A DNA stretch of 64,000 nt from Salinibacterium sp. PAMC 21357 (GTDB lineage Bacteria; Actinomycetota; Actinomycetes; Actinomycetales; Microbacteriaceae): contig NZ_AHWA01000005.1 in assembly GCF_000247645.1 (NCBI RefSeq), forward strand, positions 186,001 through 250,000, given 5' to 3'. Under the pieces are notes generated by a model. That model had not been told where the DNA came from, searched no databases, and saw nothing but the letters and a program-made list of their open reading frames with translations. The position numbers were made by a program, and so were the translations under genes. Shown here piece by piece: positions 7,918 to 18,763 of this stretch; position 1 is the stretch's first letter; the number at the start of each line of letters is the position of its first letter.

Positions 7918-8727
7918 ATGGCTTCTACGATTTCAACCCCCTATGAAGACCTGTTGCGCGACACTCTCGCAAACGGCGTCCACAAGAGCGATCGCACGGG
8001 CACCGGCACGCGAAGCGTATTCGGCCGCCAGTTGCGCTTCAACCTCGCAGAGGGGTTTCCCCTTGTCACCACCAAGCGTGTGCACTTCAAGTCGATCGCC
8101 TATGAACTCTTGTGGTTCTTGAGGGGTGAAAGCAACGTGTCGTGGTTGCGCGATAACGGAGTCACAATTTGGAATGAATGGGCAGACGACGACGGCGAAC
8201 TTGGCCCGGTCTACGGTGTGCAGTGGCGCTCCTGGCCAACCCCTTCCGGCGCACAGATCGATCAGATCTCCGAAGTCATTGAGCAGATCACGACCAACCC
8301 CGACTCGCGCCGGTTGATCGTCACGGCATGGAATCCGGCGGATATTCCGAAGATGGCTCTGGCCCCGTGCCATGCCTTCTTCCAGTTCTATGTTGCCGAT
8401 GGCAAACTCTCGTGCCAGCTCTATCAACGCAGTGCTGATCTCTTTCTTGGTGTGCCCTTCAATATCGCGAGCTACGCGCTACTTACGCATTTGGTGGCTG
8501 AGCAGACTGGTCTTGAGGTCGGAGACTTCGTGTGGACCGGTGGGGACTGCCACATCTACGACAACCACATCGATCAGGTCACCGAACAACTCACGCGCGA
8601 ACCATTCGCGCCGCCGCGCCTTGCTATCAAGGCGACACCAGCTTCGGTCTTTGACTACGCCTTCGAAGATTTCGAGATTGTTGGCTACGAGCACCACCCG
8701 GCGATCAAAGCGCCGGTTGCAGTGTGA
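7918..8727 (+). CDS. thyA: Thymidylate synthase
   Basis: Converts dUMP and methylene-tetrahydrofolate to dTMP and dihydrofolate. The 269 residues include the folate/dUMP sites [18 protein letters not shown] and [18 protein letters not shown] and the nucleophile Cys in [14 protein letters not shown]. It is the classical ThyA, not ThyX. TACTAT at 7905-7910 is 7 nt before the ATG, so the mRNA is probably leaderless. Its stop overlaps dfrA by 4 nt, coupling dihydrofolate production to its recycling. Confidence 0.98.
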   Translation: MASTISTPYEDLLRDTLANGVHKSDRTGTGTRSVFGRQLRFNLAEGFPLVTTKRVHFKSIAYELLWFLRGESNVSWLRDNGVTIWNEWADDDGELGPVYGVQWRSWPTPSGAQIDQISEVIEQITTNPDSRRLIVTAWNPADIPKMALAPCHAFFQFYVADGKLSCQLYQRSADLFLGVPFNIASYALLTHLVAEQTGLEVGDFVWTGGDCHIYDNHIDQVTEQLTREPFAPPRLAIKATPASVFDYAFEDFEIVGYEHHPAIKAPVAV

Positions 8728-9254
8728 GTGTGTCAGTTGGCCTGATCTGGGCTCAGGCTGACGGCGGCATAATTGGCAATGAGGGAACGATGCCGTGGCA
8801 TTTACCCGAAGACCTTGCCCACTTCAAAAAGATCACGCTTGGCAGCCCCGTCATCATGGGGCGCAAGACTTGGCAATCTCTTCCTCAACTCTTTCGGCCG
8901 CTTCCGGGTCGTCGCAACATCGTTGTCACTCGCCAGCAGGAGTGGAGCGACGACGGGGCCGAAGTCGCGAACAGCGTCGCCAGCGCGATCACGTTGGCGG
9001 GGGCATCCGTGCACTCCGGCGACACTGTTTGGGTTATCGGCGGCGCTGAGATTTATGCTCAGGCTCTCGAGCACGCGGACACGCTCGAACTCACCGAGAT
9101 TCGCGAAACCTTTATTGGCGATACTCGTGCACCTAAGCGAGGCGAAAAGTGGATGCTGCGGGCCAGCGATCCGGCCGAGGGATGGCACACGTCATCCAGC
9201 GGTCTTCACTATCGTTTCTTGCGGTACGAGACTCAGGCCTCCAACCAGCGGTAG
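8724..9254 (+). CDS. dfrA: Dihydrofolate reductase
   Basis: NADPH-dependent reduction of dihydrofolate, regenerating the thyA cofactor. The N-terminus [31 protein letters not shown] holds the substrate site (W-H-L-P-E-D, with the acidic residue that protonates folate), and [10 protein letters not shown] plus [10 protein letters not shown] bind NADPH. Length 176 aa. It starts at GTG 8724 overlapping the thyA stop (GTGA), or possibly GTG 8730. dapA follows 9 nt downstream but has its own promoter-like -10. Confidence 0.96.
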   Translation: MSVSVGLIWAQADGGIIGNEGTMPWHLPEDLAHFKKITLGSPVIMGRKTWQSLPQLFRPLPGRRNIVVTRQQEWSDDGAEVANSVASAITLAGASVHSGDTVWVIGGAEIYAQALEHADTLELTEIRETFIGDTRAPKRGEKWMLRASDPAEGWHTSSSGLHYRFLRYETQASNQR

Positions 9255-9263
9255 CCTAGAGGG

Positions 9264-10238
9264 GTGACTAAAGAGAATCCCTTCGGCCAAGTCCTTGTTG
9301 CCCTCATCACGCCATTCACCAGCGATGGTGAAGTTCATTGGGGTGATGTAGAAAAGCACATCGACAGTGTGATCAATTCTGGTGCCGATGGCATCGTCGT
9401 TACCGGCACCACCGGTGAGACGAGCACGCTCACCGATCCCGAGAAGATCAAGCTTGTCGAAGTCGCCAAGTCTGTATCGGCCGGTCGAGCCAAGATCATC
9501 ACCGGCGGCGGTTCGAACGAGACTGCTCACGCCATTGAGCTGTACAAGGCAAGTGAAAAAGCGGGAGCTGACGGGGTGATGTTCGTCACTCCGTATTACA
9601 ACAAGCCGACTCAGGCCGGAGTGCTCACCCATTTCCGTATGTTGGCGGATGCCACCGATCTTCCGGCGATTTTGTACGACATCCCCGGCCGTACCGGTGT
9701 GCCGATCATGTACGAAACTATTCTTCGAGCGGCGAAGCACCCGAACATCATCGCGGTCAAAGATGCCAAGGGCGATTTCAGCGAGGTGAGCCGTGTGCTC
9801 AACCAGACCGATCTGCTCTACTTCTCTGGTGACGATGCCAATGTTCTCCCACACTTAGCGATTGGTGCTTCTGGTCTCATCGGTGTGACCGCCAACATCG
9901 CCCCCGCGCCCTACCGTGTGATTGTAGATGCGGTAAATGCTGGCGACTTGGCAACGGCGACGGCCGCCCATAAAGCTCTCGAGCCGCTAGTGCGTGCAGC
10001 GATGACTCATGTTCCTGGCACTGTTGCGGCCAAGTACATCCTTCACGGCCTTGGGCGCATTTCGAGTCCGCGGGTTCGTTTGCCCCTCGTCGGACCCGAA
10101 GAGGCAGAGGCAGCCCAGATTGAAGATGAGTTGGCTTTGGTCACCGGCATCAAGGGCCTCGATCTTACAAATTTTCGCCCAGACCGCAACGCAGCGGCGG
10201 GTGGCGCATTGCCTAAAGTCGCGGGAGCCACGCGCTAG
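9264..10238 (+). CDS. dapA: 4-hydroxy-tetrahydrodipicolinate synthase
   Basis: Condenses pyruvate with aspartate semialdehyde, the entry step to lysine and diaminopimelate. This is an NAL/DHDPS TIM barrel of 324 aa. GTTGETSTL is the substrate loop, YYNKPTQAG carries the catalytic Tyr, and the Schiff-base Lys is in IIAVKDAKGDF. The start GTG has TAGCCT (9252-9257) 6 nt upstream, suggesting a leaderless mRNA even though dfrA ends only 9 nt away. The product feeds DapB, encoded at 5.2 kb. Confidence 0.96.
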   Translation: MTKENPFGQVLVALITPFTSDGEVHWGDVEKHIDSVINSGADGIVVTGTTGETSTLTDPEKIKLVEVAKSVSAGRAKIITGGGSNETAHAIELYKASEKAGADGVMFVTPYYNKPTQAGVLTHFRMLADATDLPAILYDIPGRTGVPIMYETILRAAKHPNIIAVKDAKGDFSEVSRVLNQTDLLYFSGDDANVLPHLAIGASGLIGVTANIAPAPYRVIVDAVNAGDLATATAAHKALEPLVRAAMTHVPGTVAAKYILHGLGRISSPRVRLPLVGPEEAEAAQIEDELALVTGIKGLDLTNFRPDRNAAAGGALPKVAGATR

Positions 10239-10331
10239 GTACCTCCGCGAGGGGTAGGCTCTGGCTTGGGCACGGCCCACATTTTTCGCACGGGGGCTAA
10301 CGGCCCCACACTTCTAACTGCAAGGTATTGA

Positions 10332-12008
10332 ATGCCAGTTTCCTTATTTGATCCGCCCGCGCTTGAATCGGGCACGCTTCGCGTCACACCGATTGGTGGT
10401 CTCGGCGAAATCGGCCGAAACATGACGACGTTCGAGATCGACGGCAAGATTCTCATCGTTGACTGTGGCGTGTTGTTCCCCGAGGAACACCAGCCCGGAG
10501 TCGACCTGATTTTGCCTGACTTCAGCTCGATCCGTGACCGTCTTGACGACATCCTCGGCATTGTGCTCACGCACGGTCACGAAGACCACATCGGTGCTGT
10601 TCCTTATCTCTTGCGTTTGCGCCAAGACATCCCGCTGATCGGATCGACCCTCACGCTCGCGTTGATTGAGGCGAAGCTCAAAGAGCACCGCATTAAGCCG
10701 TACACGCTTAACGTCACCGAGGGCCAGAAAGAGAAGATCGGCCCCTTCGATCTCGAGTTCGTTGCCGTCAACCACTCGATTCCGGATGCACTCGCCGTCG
10801 CCATCACCACTGTGGCGGGCACCGTTCTGCACACGGGTGACTTCAAGATGGACCAGTTGCCCCTCGATAACCGCATCACCGACCTTCGTGCGTTTGCACG
10901 ACTCGGCGAAGCGGGCATCGACCTGTTCCTCTCCGACTCGACGAATGCCGACGTCCCTGGCTTTACGCCGAACGAGCGCGACATTGGGCCAGTACTCGAA
11001 GCGGTTATCGCTAAGGCTCCGCGGCGCGTCATCGTGGCGAGCTTCTCTAGCCACGTGCACCGTGTTCAGCAGGTTCTGGATGCCGCCATTGCCAACAATC
11101 GCAAGGTTGTTCTCATGGGGCGTTCTATGGTGCGCAACATGGGCATCGCGTCAGACCTCGGATTCCTCAAGGTGCCAGACGGGGTTTTGTTAGACGCCAA
11201 GAAGGCCGTCAACTACCCCGACAACCAGCTCGTGTACATGTCCACGGGCAGCCAGGGAGAGCCGATGGCTGTTCTGGCGCGCATGGCCAACATGGAACAC
11301 CAGATTGAGGTGGGCCAGGGCGACACCGTCATCCTCGCGTCGAGCCTCATCCCCGGCAACGAGAATGCGGTTTACCGCGTCATCAATGGCCTCACGAAGC
11401 TGGGCGCCAACGTTGTGCACAAGGCGAATGCCAAGGTGCACGTCTCAGGCCACGCTGCCGCAGGCGAGCTGCTCTATTGCTACAACATCTTGCGTCCCAA
11501 GAATGTTCTCCCCGTTCACGGTGAGTACCGCCACTTGGTCGCGAATGCGAACCTCGCCATTCAGTCGGGCGTGCCCGCTGAAAACACGATCATCGCGGAA
11601 GATGGCACCGTTATAGACCTCAAGGACGGTCATGCGGCTGTCGTCGGTCAGCTCGATGTCGGATTCGTCTACGTCGATGGTTCCAGCGTTGGCGAGATTA
11701 CCGATGCCGATCTCAAGGATCGCCGAATTCTCGCTGAAGAGGGATTTATCTCCATCTTCGTCGCGGTAGACGCGCAAACGGGCAAGGTCATTGTTGGTCC
11801 CGAAATCCAGTCGCGCGGTTTCGCTGAAGACGAGAATGTGTTTGACGCGGTTATGCCGATGGTCGTGAAGGCACTCACCGATGCTGCCGAGAATGGAACG
11901 CGTGACACCCACGCGTTCGCGCAGGTAGTTCGACGCACGGTTGGTCGTTGGGTAAACACGCAACACCGCCGCCGGCCAATGATCGTTCCGGTTGTCATCG
12001 AGGTTTAG
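10332..12008 (+). CDS. rnj: Ribonuclease J
   Basis: Metallo-beta-lactamase/beta-CASP ribonuclease with 5'-exo and endo activity in RNA decay and rRNA maturation. The zinc motif HGHEDHIGAVPYLL is at about residues 76-89, HTGDFKMDQLP gives a further ligand, and the beta-CASP region ends with VHGEYRHL. Length 558 aa is standard. A weak AAGG precedes the ATG. A strong terminator follows the stop. In related genomes rnj is commonly next to ftsK; here a transporter cassette separates them. Confidence 0.95.
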   Translation: MPVSLFDPPALESGTLRVTPIGGLGEIGRNMTTFEIDGKILIVDCGVLFPEEHQPGVDLILPDFSSIRDRLDDILGIVLTHGHEDHIGAVPYLLRLRQDIPLIGSTLTLALIEAKLKEHRIKPYTLNVTEGQKEKIGPFDLEFVAVNHSIPDALAVAITTVAGTVLHTGDFKMDQLPLDNRITDLRAFARLGEAGIDLFLSDSTNADVPGFTPNERDIGPVLEAVIAKAPRRVIVASFSSHVHRVQQVLDAAIANNRKVVLMGRSMVRNMGIASDLGFLKVPDGVLLDAKKAVNYPDNQLVYMSTGSQGEPMAVLARMANMEHQIEVGQGDTVILASSLIPGNENAVYRVINGLTKLGANVVHKANAKVHVSGHAAAGELLYCYNILRPKNVLPVHGEYRHLVANANLAIQSGVPAENTIIAEDGTVIDLKDGHAAVVGQLDVGFVYVDGSSVGEITDADLKDRRILAEEGFISIFVAVDAQTGKVIVGPEIQSRGFAEDENVFDAVMPMVVKALTDAAENGTRDTHAFAQVVRRTVGRWVNTQHRRRPMIVPVVIEV

Positions 12009-12040
12009 TTCGTTCGCACTATTCAAGTGTTAGTCCGAAA

Positions 12041-12071
12041 GGCACGAGGGGCACCGCTCCTCGTGCCTTTT
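12041..12071 (+). terminator. Rho-independent terminator of rnj
   Basis: GGCACGAGG and CCTCGTGCC form a perfect 9-bp stem around a 9-nt loop, followed by TTTTGTGTTT. It lies 32 bp after the rnj stop and separates it from the export cassette. Confidence 0.9.
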
Positions 12072-12181
12072 GTGTTTCCCGCGATCGTCACCTTTTCGCT
12101 TGTATTTTTCGCTGTTCAGTGATCTTATATGAAGATTACTCGGTTGGTCTGCCGAGCCAAATCTTCAGTTCGGGGTATCGA

Positions 12182-13150
12182 GTGAGCGTTGCGCGCAGGT
12201 GGGTCTTCCCCATTATCTGGATGATCATTTTTAGCGTTATTGCGGCGGCACTCGTGAAATTTGCGTTCTTCGGGGATGCGCTCAAGGCCGACCAGCTTGA
12301 ATACCCCACCGTCGCCATCGAAGAGCCGCACTACGAGGTGGTGGCGGGCACAATTACCAACAATGTCGAGCTGACCGGAAACGTAGCGGCAGCGGCGAGT
12401 ATTCCGATCCCCGCAACGCTGTCGGGTGAGGTGCGAGAGGTATTGGTTTCAGCGGGCCAAGCTGTCGAAAAAGATCAGGCGATCCTGAAGCTCCGTGCCG
12501 AAGTCGTTAACCCTGATGGGACCGCCGGCACTCAGTGGAAGGTCGTGGTCGCTCCGGCCGCCGGGTTAGTGACGGATTTTACGACGCTCGTCGGAGCGTC
12601 GTTCCAAGTTGGTTCGCCTGTCGGCCAAATTTCGCCTCAGTCGTACACGGTGAGCGGAACGGTGCCATCTGAGCAGCTTTATCGCCTTGTCGATCGACCA
12701 AGCGAAGCGAGTGTTGCGATCAATGGCGGGCCAGCCCCGTTCACGTGTACGGGCCTCAGTATTACTTTCGCCTCAACAACCGCGACAGCGGGGGAGTCGG
12801 CTGAGGGGCCGACCGTATCGTGTGCGGTGCCCAGCGATATCGTTGTCTTTCCGGGATTGACCGCTCAGCTCACCATCGCTGGCGGTATCGCAGAAGACGT
12901 TATGGTGGTGCCGATCACCGCAGTGGAGGGCACCGCTGTCAAAGGAAATGTCTATTTCGTTCTGCCCGATGGAACGACCGAACTCCGTGAAGTGGTCTTG
13001 GGGCTCAATGATGGCATCAGTGTAGAAGTCGTTTCAGGGCTAGAAGCCGGCGACGCGATTTTGCAATTCGTTCCTGGTGCGGAGGCACTTGACGAAGAAA
13101 ATCTCCCAGAAAACTGCTACAAAGACGGCGACGACGTGGTGTGCTACTAA
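12182..13150 (+). CDS. MacA/HlyD-like periplasmic adaptor of an ABC exporter
   Basis: Predicted membrane-fusion-type subunit of about 322 residues. One N-terminal membrane anchor (about residues 6-28, FPIIWMIIFSVIAAALVKFAF) precedes an extracytoplasmic part with a biotinyl-lipoyl-like half motif (SGEVREVLVSAGQAVEKDQAILKL) and a C-terminal barrel (VVPITAVEGTAVKGNVYFVLPDG). I chose GTG 12182 because it puts the anchor at the N-terminus; the frame is open further upstream through the rnj terminator, which cannot be coding. It overlaps the ATPase start by one base (TAATG). The substrate is unknown. Confidence 0.8.
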   Translation: MSVARRWVFPIIWMIIFSVIAAALVKFAFFGDALKADQLEYPTVAIEEPHYEVVAGTITNNVELTGNVAAAASIPIPATLSGEVREVLVSAGQAVEKDQAILKLRAEVVNPDGTAGTQWKVVVAPAAGLVTDFTTLVGASFQVGSPVGQISPQSYTVSGTVPSEQLYRLVDRPSEASVAINGGPAPFTCTGLSITFASTTATAGESAEGPTVSCAVPSDIVVFPGLTAQLTIAGGIAEDVMVVPITAVEGTAVKGNVYFVLPDGTTELREVVLGLNDGISVEVVSGLEAGDAILQFVPGAEALDEENLPENCYKDGDDVVCY

Positions 13151-13875
13151 TGCCCCTCTTGTCTCTCGAAGGTGTGACTCGCTCCGTTGAGCTTCCCGAT
13201 TTCAGCCGGCTCGACATCCTCAAAGGTATCGATCTCGATGTGGAAGTTGGCGACCACATCAGCATTGTTGGGCGATCCGGCTCAGGCAAATCGACGCTTC
13301 TCAATCTGCTCGGGCTGATCGACAACCCCACAACCGGTCGCATTATTTTCGATGGCGCCCCGTTGGAGAAGCTCTCGGGTGGCAAACGCGATCGCAAGCG
13401 CGGCCGCGATGTTGGCTTCATCTTTCAGCAGTTCAACCTGCTGGCGGGGCGTACAGCACTGGAGAACGTGATGACACCGCTTCTGTACGCAACTGGTCGC
13501 CAGTTCTGGCGCCGCCGGGTGCTTGCCGAAGAAATGCTCGATCGGGTAGGCCTAAGTGAGCGCATGGCGTCGATGCCGGACAAGCTTTCGGGCGGGGAGC
13601 AACAGCGGGTCGCAATCGCGCGTGCTCTCGTGCGCAGTCCACGCCTGATTCTTGCCGATGAGCCGACCGGTGCTCTCGATGTTGAGACCGGTGCCACAGT
13701 GATGGAGCTATTGGATAACGTGGCCGAGCAGTCCGGCGCCGCGCTCATCACGATCACTCACGATCCGAATGTGGCAGCTCTTGCACGTCGGCATTATCGC
13801 CTCGATAACGGAGTGCTGTCGCGAATCGACGTGAAGCGCATGCTCGCTACGTCACTGCCCGAGGCTTCGCTGTGA
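13150..13875 (+). CDS. MacB-type ABC transporter ATP-binding protein
   Basis: ATPase of a LolD/MacB-type exporter, about 241 residues. It shows Walker [11 protein letters not shown]-loop [12 protein letters not shown] signature [15 protein letters not shown] and Walker [13 protein letters not shown] with the H-loop ITHD. ATG 13150 overlaps the adaptor stop; a GTG at 13141 in the same frame is less likely. The permease overlaps its 3' end by 4 nt (GTGA), so the three genes form one operon that probably exports a peptide, antibiotic or lipid. Confidence 0.92.
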   Translation: MPLLSLEGVTRSVELPDFSRLDILKGIDLDVEVGDHISIVGRSGSGKSTLLNLLGLIDNPTTGRIIFDGAPLEKLSGGKRDRKRGRDVGFIFQQFNLLAGRTALENVMTPLLYATGRQFWRRRVLAEEMLDRVGLSERMASMPDKLSGGEQQRVAIARALVRSPRLILADEPTGALDVETGATVMELLDNVAEQSGAALITITHDPNVAALARRHYRLDNGVLSRIDVKRMLATSLPEASL

Positions 13876-15277
13876 CGTGGTGGCGCAAGAAGTCGAGCGA
13901 GCGGTCAGCTGCCGTTGCTGCCGAGGAGTCAACGGTAGAGGCAACTATCGAGCCGAGCGACGAAGCAGCATCTATCGGTGCAGTGCCGTCTGCTGCTGAC
14001 GACCTCGCCATCCGCCCAAAGTATGAACTGGCCAAGCCGACCAAGGAGCCGCGAGGTTCCCTACTGAGCAGCATCGTTGGCTCGGTGGTTGAGGCCTGGG
14101 ATGAAGTGCGGATCAACCGTACGCGTGTGCTCCTCAGTCTGGTCGGTATCGGCGTCGCAGTGTGCGCGCTCGCCACCGTGGTTGGCGCGGGTGCTGTCTT
14201 TGGTCAAGCCCAGACGGAACAGTATGAGAAATCCAGCGGGCGCCCCGCGACGTTGACGGGCTATCCGCCGTTCTCGATGACGACTCAGCAGCCCGTCGAG
14301 TCGGCAAAGTACTTCGAGCTTCTGGATACCCTCGTTGAGCGCTATCAAGTGAGTCATTCCACTGCGATTCGTCGCGGCAGCGCCTCCGTTCAACTTCTCA
14401 ACGGCACGCAATTCACCGCTGTGCAGGGTGTCAACGACAAGTTTGGCGTTATGCATCGCGTAGATGTAGCCGTGGGGCGTTGGCTCACAGAGGAAGACGG
14501 AAACAGGCTCGCTCCCGCAGTTGTGGTCAACGACAACTTTTACGAGCAGCTCGGACGACCCGATCTCCGTACGCACCCCACGATTGAACTCAAGGCAGAA
14601 AATTTGACCACCGCGGTCATCGTGGGAGTTCTCGCCCCTGAGTCATACCGGCCTGGGCTCAGCTTGTCGATGCTCGATCAGCCCTTTCGTGATCTAGTCG
14701 GAACCAAGGCCGCGAGTGAAGGCGACATAACCTATGAGATCTGGGTGCCCGAGGAGCAGGCCGCTCAACTGACTGACCTTCTCAACCGTGACATCGCGGC
14801 CGTTTTTGGCGACGATATCAACCCGAGTATCAACCGGAATGATTATCTCGCGTGGGGAGGGCCAAGCCCTCTAGAGCCGCTTCAGTGGGCGATTGGTGGT
14901 ATCGCCGCGCTCATCCTTCTTCTTGGCGCGTTAGGGCTCGTGAACATCTCTCTCGTCACAGTGAAATACCGGGTGAGGGAGATCGGGGTGCGCCGTGCGT
15001 TTGGACGACGGCGGGTCGCGTGTTCTTCGCCGTGATGATGGAGAGTGTCGTCGCGGCGATTGCTGCTGGAGTCATCGGCGTTGCGGTGTCGATTGCGATT
15101 GTCCAAAATCCGGCCGTGCAAAACCTCATCGCTCCCGGTGTTCAAGATTTGCCGCCGTACCCGCTCGAAGCCGCCTTGATCGCGCTGGGGGCATCCGCCG
15201 CCGTTGGCGTTCTCGCGGGGTTCATGCCTGCTCTCGTTGCGGTCAAGGTGAAGGTGATTGACGCGATCCGGTATTAG
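13872..15277 (+). pseudogene. FtsX/MacB-type ABC permease, one-base frameshift
   Basis: Permease of the MacAB-like cassette: a long acidic N-terminal tail, a first TM (about 70-100), an extracytoplasmic MacB core region and three C-terminal TMs. The frame from 13872 stops at 15035 just after VREIGVRRAFG, the conserved FtsX-domain segment. The rest (TTAGRVFFAVMMESVV, to the stop at 15277) continues in the next frame from about 15005. Adding one base at 15003-15005 restores a normal protein of about 468 residues, so either the gene has a recent deletion or this is a sequence error. Confidence 0.85.
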
Positions 15278-15353
15278 CACTCGCATTGAGCGCAGCCGCG
15301 CGGGTCGAGTGTCGCTGCACCTCTCTGACAGAGGCCACCGGTAGCTTTGAATT

Positions 15354-18092
15354 ATGGCTACGCGTACATCGTCGACCTCGCGCTCGGGTGCGTCGAAACC
15401 TCGCGCCAGAAACACCACAAACAAGACTCAGGCTACTAAGCGGTTACCCCGCGGCAATCAAGCCCCGGTCGAGCCAGACGGGCCCCTCACCAAAATGTGG
15501 CTTGCCCTCGCGCACATGGTTGGTGGCGCTTTCCGGGTGTTCGGCCGTGAAGAGCTCACGAAAGATGAACGCCGCGATGGCGTTCCCTTCCTCTTCTTTG
15601 TCTTGGCTATCGTCGGCGCAATCGTCGAGTGGTTCAACCCCCTCGATTCTGTCGCAATCGCGCTCGACGCCTACACCTTTGGTGGCCTCGTTGGTCGCGT
15701 TGCTTTCGCTCTGCCCGTAATTTTGCTGTTGCTTGCGGTCTGGATGTTTCGGCATCCGTCGAGCGTTCATGACAACGGTCGCATCGGCATCGGTTTGAGC
15801 GTTCTCATTGTTACTGTGGCGGCGCTGTGCCATGTGTTTAGTGGTCAACCTCACCCGTCAGAGGGAGCAGAAACCATTGCGCGTGCCGGTGGTGTATTCG
15901 GCTGGCTGATGGCGAACCCGCTCATCTGGCTCGGTTCAACGATCTTGGCCGTTCCGGTTATCGTGTTGCTCTTAGTGCTCTCGCTGTTCATCATCACTAA
16001 AACGCCGCCGAACCGGTTGCCGTCGCGGCTTCGCGAGTTGTATGCGTACCTGTTTGGCGCGCAGCTTCAGAGCGATGAAGAGCGGGCTCAGACGAAGGCT
16101 TTGGCCAGCGCCAGCAAGAACGATTCAGTTCAGTTCGGTTCGCTGACCGACATTGGGCTCGGAGGAGACAACGACACGTCTTCGTTGCCGTGGTGGCGCC
16201 GCAATAAGTCGCAGCACACCGAAGACAAGGCGTTCGACAGTCCCGTTATTTCGCGCGACCAGCCCACTGAGACCGTGAATCCCACCCCGCCTCCTGCGGC
16301 CAAAGACCTCACGAAAAAAGAAGAACAGTTCGGGGTCGAGCTTCTCGAAGATCTCCTCAAGGCCGAAGAAGCGGTAAAGAAGTACAACACCGGTGAAGTG
16401 GATGTGTCGGCCACCGCGGTACGTGACGACGGCCCCCGCGTGCTCCCCGGCTTCACGATTAAAGCCAGCGAGAAAGGTTCGGCGGGAGAATTCGACGGAC
16501 CGCACGAGACCACGCCGCAAGCGTCGCAGGCTGTCTACCGTCTACCGCAGGCATCCATGTTGTCGGCAGGAACGCCACCCAAGTCGCGCTCGGCCGCGAA
16601 CGACGAAGTAGTAGCGTCGATCACTGAAGTGCTCAAACAATTCAGCGTTGATGCCACTGTGACAGGGTTCAGCCGCGGCCCGTCGGTCACGCGCTACGAA
16701 CTCGAACTGGGGCCAGGCGTCAAGGTTGAGCGCGTTACCGCTCTTGCGCGCAATATTAGTTACGCGGTCGCCAGCAACGAGGTCAACATCCTTTCGCCTA
16801 TTCCAGGCAAGAGCGCGATCGGTGTTGAGATCCCCAACAAGGATCGCGAGATCGTCTCGCTCGGTGATGTGCTGCGCTCGAGTGCGAGCACAAAGAGCGA
16901 GCACCCCATGACAATTGGTCTCGGCAAAGATGTCGAGGGCGGATTCGTCGTGGCGAACCTCGCCAAGATGCCCCACCTGTTGGTGGCGGGGTCAACTGGC
17001 TCCGGTAAGTCGAGCTTTGTGAACTCGATGATCACCTCGGTATTGATGCGTGCGAAGCCGGCAGAAGTGCGCATGGTGCTGATCGACCCCAAGCGCGTTG
17101 AGCTCTCGATTTATGCCGGAGTTCCTCACCTGATTACCCCCATCATTACGAACCCGAAGAAGGCAGCAGAAGCGCTCGCTTGGGTCGTCAAAGAGATGGA
17201 CATGCGCTACGACGATCTCGCGAGCTTTGGTTACCGTCACATCGACGACTTCAACCGTGCAGTCATCGCAGAAGAGATCAAGCTGCCAGAGGGTAGCCAG
17301 CGCAAGCTCAAGCCCTACCCGTATTTGCTGATCGTCGTCGATGAGTTGGCAGACCTGATGATGGTTGCCCCACGAGATGTCGAAGACTCAATTGTTCGCA
17401 TTACTCAGTTGGCGCGAGCATCCGGAATTCATTTGGTGTTGGCGACCCAGCGCCCCAGCGTCGACGTAGTCACCGGTTTAATCAAGGCCAATGTGCCATC
17501 CCGACTGGCATTCGCCGTGTCGAGCATGACCGACTCACGAGTGATCCTCGACCAGCCGGGCGCCGACAAACTGATCGGGCAGGGTGACGCGCTCTTCTTG
17601 CCGATGGGAGCATCGAAGGCGATCCGGGTGCAGGGGGCGTGGGTTCCCGAGAGCGAAATCGCTGAGATTGTGCAACACGTTATTGCCCAGGCTCAGCCGG
17701 AGTACCGCAACGACGTTGCTGTGGTCGCGGAGAAAAAGAACATTGATGCTGACATCGGGGACGACCTTGAGGTGCTGCTCGCAGCCACAGAACTCATCGT
17801 CAGCACGCAATTCGGTTCAACGTCGATGCTGCAGCGCAAACTGCGCGTTGGGTTTGCTAAGGCAGGCCGTCTGATGGACTTGCTGGAGTCGCGTGAGATC
17901 GTTGGGCCATCAGAAGGGTCCAAAGCTCGGGATGTGCTCGTGAGCGCGGAACAGCTGCCGTCGGTGCTTGCGCGCTTGCGGGGCGAGGACGAACCAGCAC
18001 CCGTAGACGCGGTAGAAGAATCTCTCAGCGGATACGATGAAGTAGAAAGCGGCTCAGATGAGGACGCTTGGAATTTGACCGATCGGGAGTGA
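15354..18092 (+). CDS. ftsK: DNA translocase FtsK
   Basis: Septal DNA pump that clears chromosomes through the closing septum, 912 aa. Four TM segments lie in the first ~230 residues. A charged linker follows, then the motor with Walker [11 protein letters not shown], Walker [15 protein letters not shown] and [16 protein letters not shown], and a C-terminal winged-helix gamma domain ([21 protein letters not shown]). TAGCTT (15342-15347) ends 6 nt before the ATG, predicting a leaderless start. pgsA follows 4 nt after the stop. Confidence 0.96.
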   Translation: MATRTSSTSRSGASKPRARNTTNKTQATKRLPRGNQAPVEPDGPLTKMWLALAHMVGGAFRVFGREELTKDERRDGVPFLFFVLAIVGAIVEWFNPLDSVAIALDAYTFGGLVGRVAFALPVILLLLAVWMFRHPSSVHDNGRIGIGLSVLIVTVAALCHVFSGQPHPSEGAETIARAGGVFGWLMANPLIWLGSTILAVPVIVLLLVLSLFIITKTPPNRLPSRLRELYAYLFGAQLQSDEERAQTKALASASKNDSVQFGSLTDIGLGGDNDTSSLPWWRRNKSQHTEDKAFDSPVISRDQPTETVNPTPPPAAKDLTKKEEQFGVELLEDLLKAEEAVKKYNTGEVDVSATAVRDDGPRVLPGFTIKASEKGSAGEFDGPHETTPQASQAVYRLPQASMLSAGTPPKSRSAANDEVVASITEVLKQFSVDATVTGFSRGPSVTRYELELGPGVKVERVTALARNISYAVASNEVNILSPIPGKSAIGVEIPNKDREIVSLGDVLRSSASTKSEHPMTIGLGKDVEGGFVVANLAKMPHLLVAGSTGSGKSSFVNSMITSVLMRAKPAEVRMVLIDPKRVELSIYAGVPHLITPIITNPKKAAEALAWVVKEMDMRYDDLASFGYRHIDDFNRAVIAEEIKLPEGSQRKLKPYPYLLIVVDELADLMMVAPRDVEDSIVRITQLARASGIHLVLATQRPSVDVVTGLIKANVPSRLAFAVSSMTDSRVILDQPGADKLIGQGDALFLPMGASKAIRVQGAWVPESEIAEIVQHVIAQAQPEYRNDVAVVAEKKNIDADIGDDLEVLLAATELIVSTQFGSTSMLQRKLRVGFAKAGRLMDLLESREIVGPSEGSKARDVLVSAEQLPSVLARLRGEDEPAPVDAVEESLSGYDEVESGSDEDAWNLTDRE

Positions 18093-18096
18093 TCGC

Positions 18097-18753
18097 GTGA
18101 GCGACCAGCCAGTTTCACCGTCTGCTCCGCCCAAACGCACCAGCTCGATGCGCGGTCGGATGATTCGAAAAGGGGATACGCCCGCCTCGAATGCCAACAT
18201 CGCCAACATCATCACTGTCGTGCGAATTTTCCTTGCGCCGCTGTTCATTTGGCTCCTCCTGCTCGATGACAGCGAGATGGGCCTCATCCGGTATCTGGCT
18301 GCCGGACTGTTCATTTTTGCAATCGTGACCGACGCCGTCGATGGGCACTTGGCACGCGGTCGGAACCTCATCACCAACGTCGGAATCATCTTGGATCCGA
18401 TCGCAGATAAGGTGCTCACGGGTGGAGCATTGGTGGCTCTCTCGATCTTGGGTGAACTGCCCTGGTGGGTCACAATTCTCATCTTGGTGCGAGAGTTCGG
18501 AATCACGATCTATCGCTTTGCGGTGCTTTCCAAGGTTGTTGTCCCGGCCTCTCGTGGCGGCAAGTTGAAGACCGTCTTGCAGGCGGTCGCTATTTCGCTT
18601 TATCTTGTTCCGTTGTCTTCCGTTCTCGGCTCGTGGGTGTCTTGGATCAACTGGTCGGTCATGACGGTCGCGGTCGTTCTTACGGTCTACACGGGCATCG
18701 AATATTTGTGGCAGGCACGGCGCCATACCCGCAAACTCAACCCAGGAGCGTGA
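18097..18753 (+). CDS. pgsA: CDP-diacylglycerol--glycerol-3-phosphate 3-phosphatidyltransferase
   Basis: Makes phosphatidylglycerol phosphate, the precursor of phosphatidylglycerol and cardiolipin. It is an integral membrane protein of 218 aa with about six TMs. The CDP-alcohol phosphotransferase signature D-G-x2-A-R-x8-G-x3-D-x3-D is complete in DAVDGHLARGRNL through GIILDPIADK. GTG start 4 nt after ftsK. A basic N-terminal extension of about 30 residues precedes the first TM. Confidence 0.93.
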   Translation: MSDQPVSPSAPPKRTSSMRGRMIRKGDTPASNANIANIITVVRIFLAPLFIWLLLLDDSEMGLIRYLAAGLFIFAIVTDAVDGHLARGRNLITNVGIILDPIADKVLTGGALVALSILGELPWWVTILILVREFGITIYRFAVLSKVVVPASRGGKLKTVLQAVAISLYLVPLSSVLGSWVSWINWSVMTVAVVLTVYTGIEYLWQARRHTRKLNPGA

Positions 18754-18763
18754 CCCTTCACGA

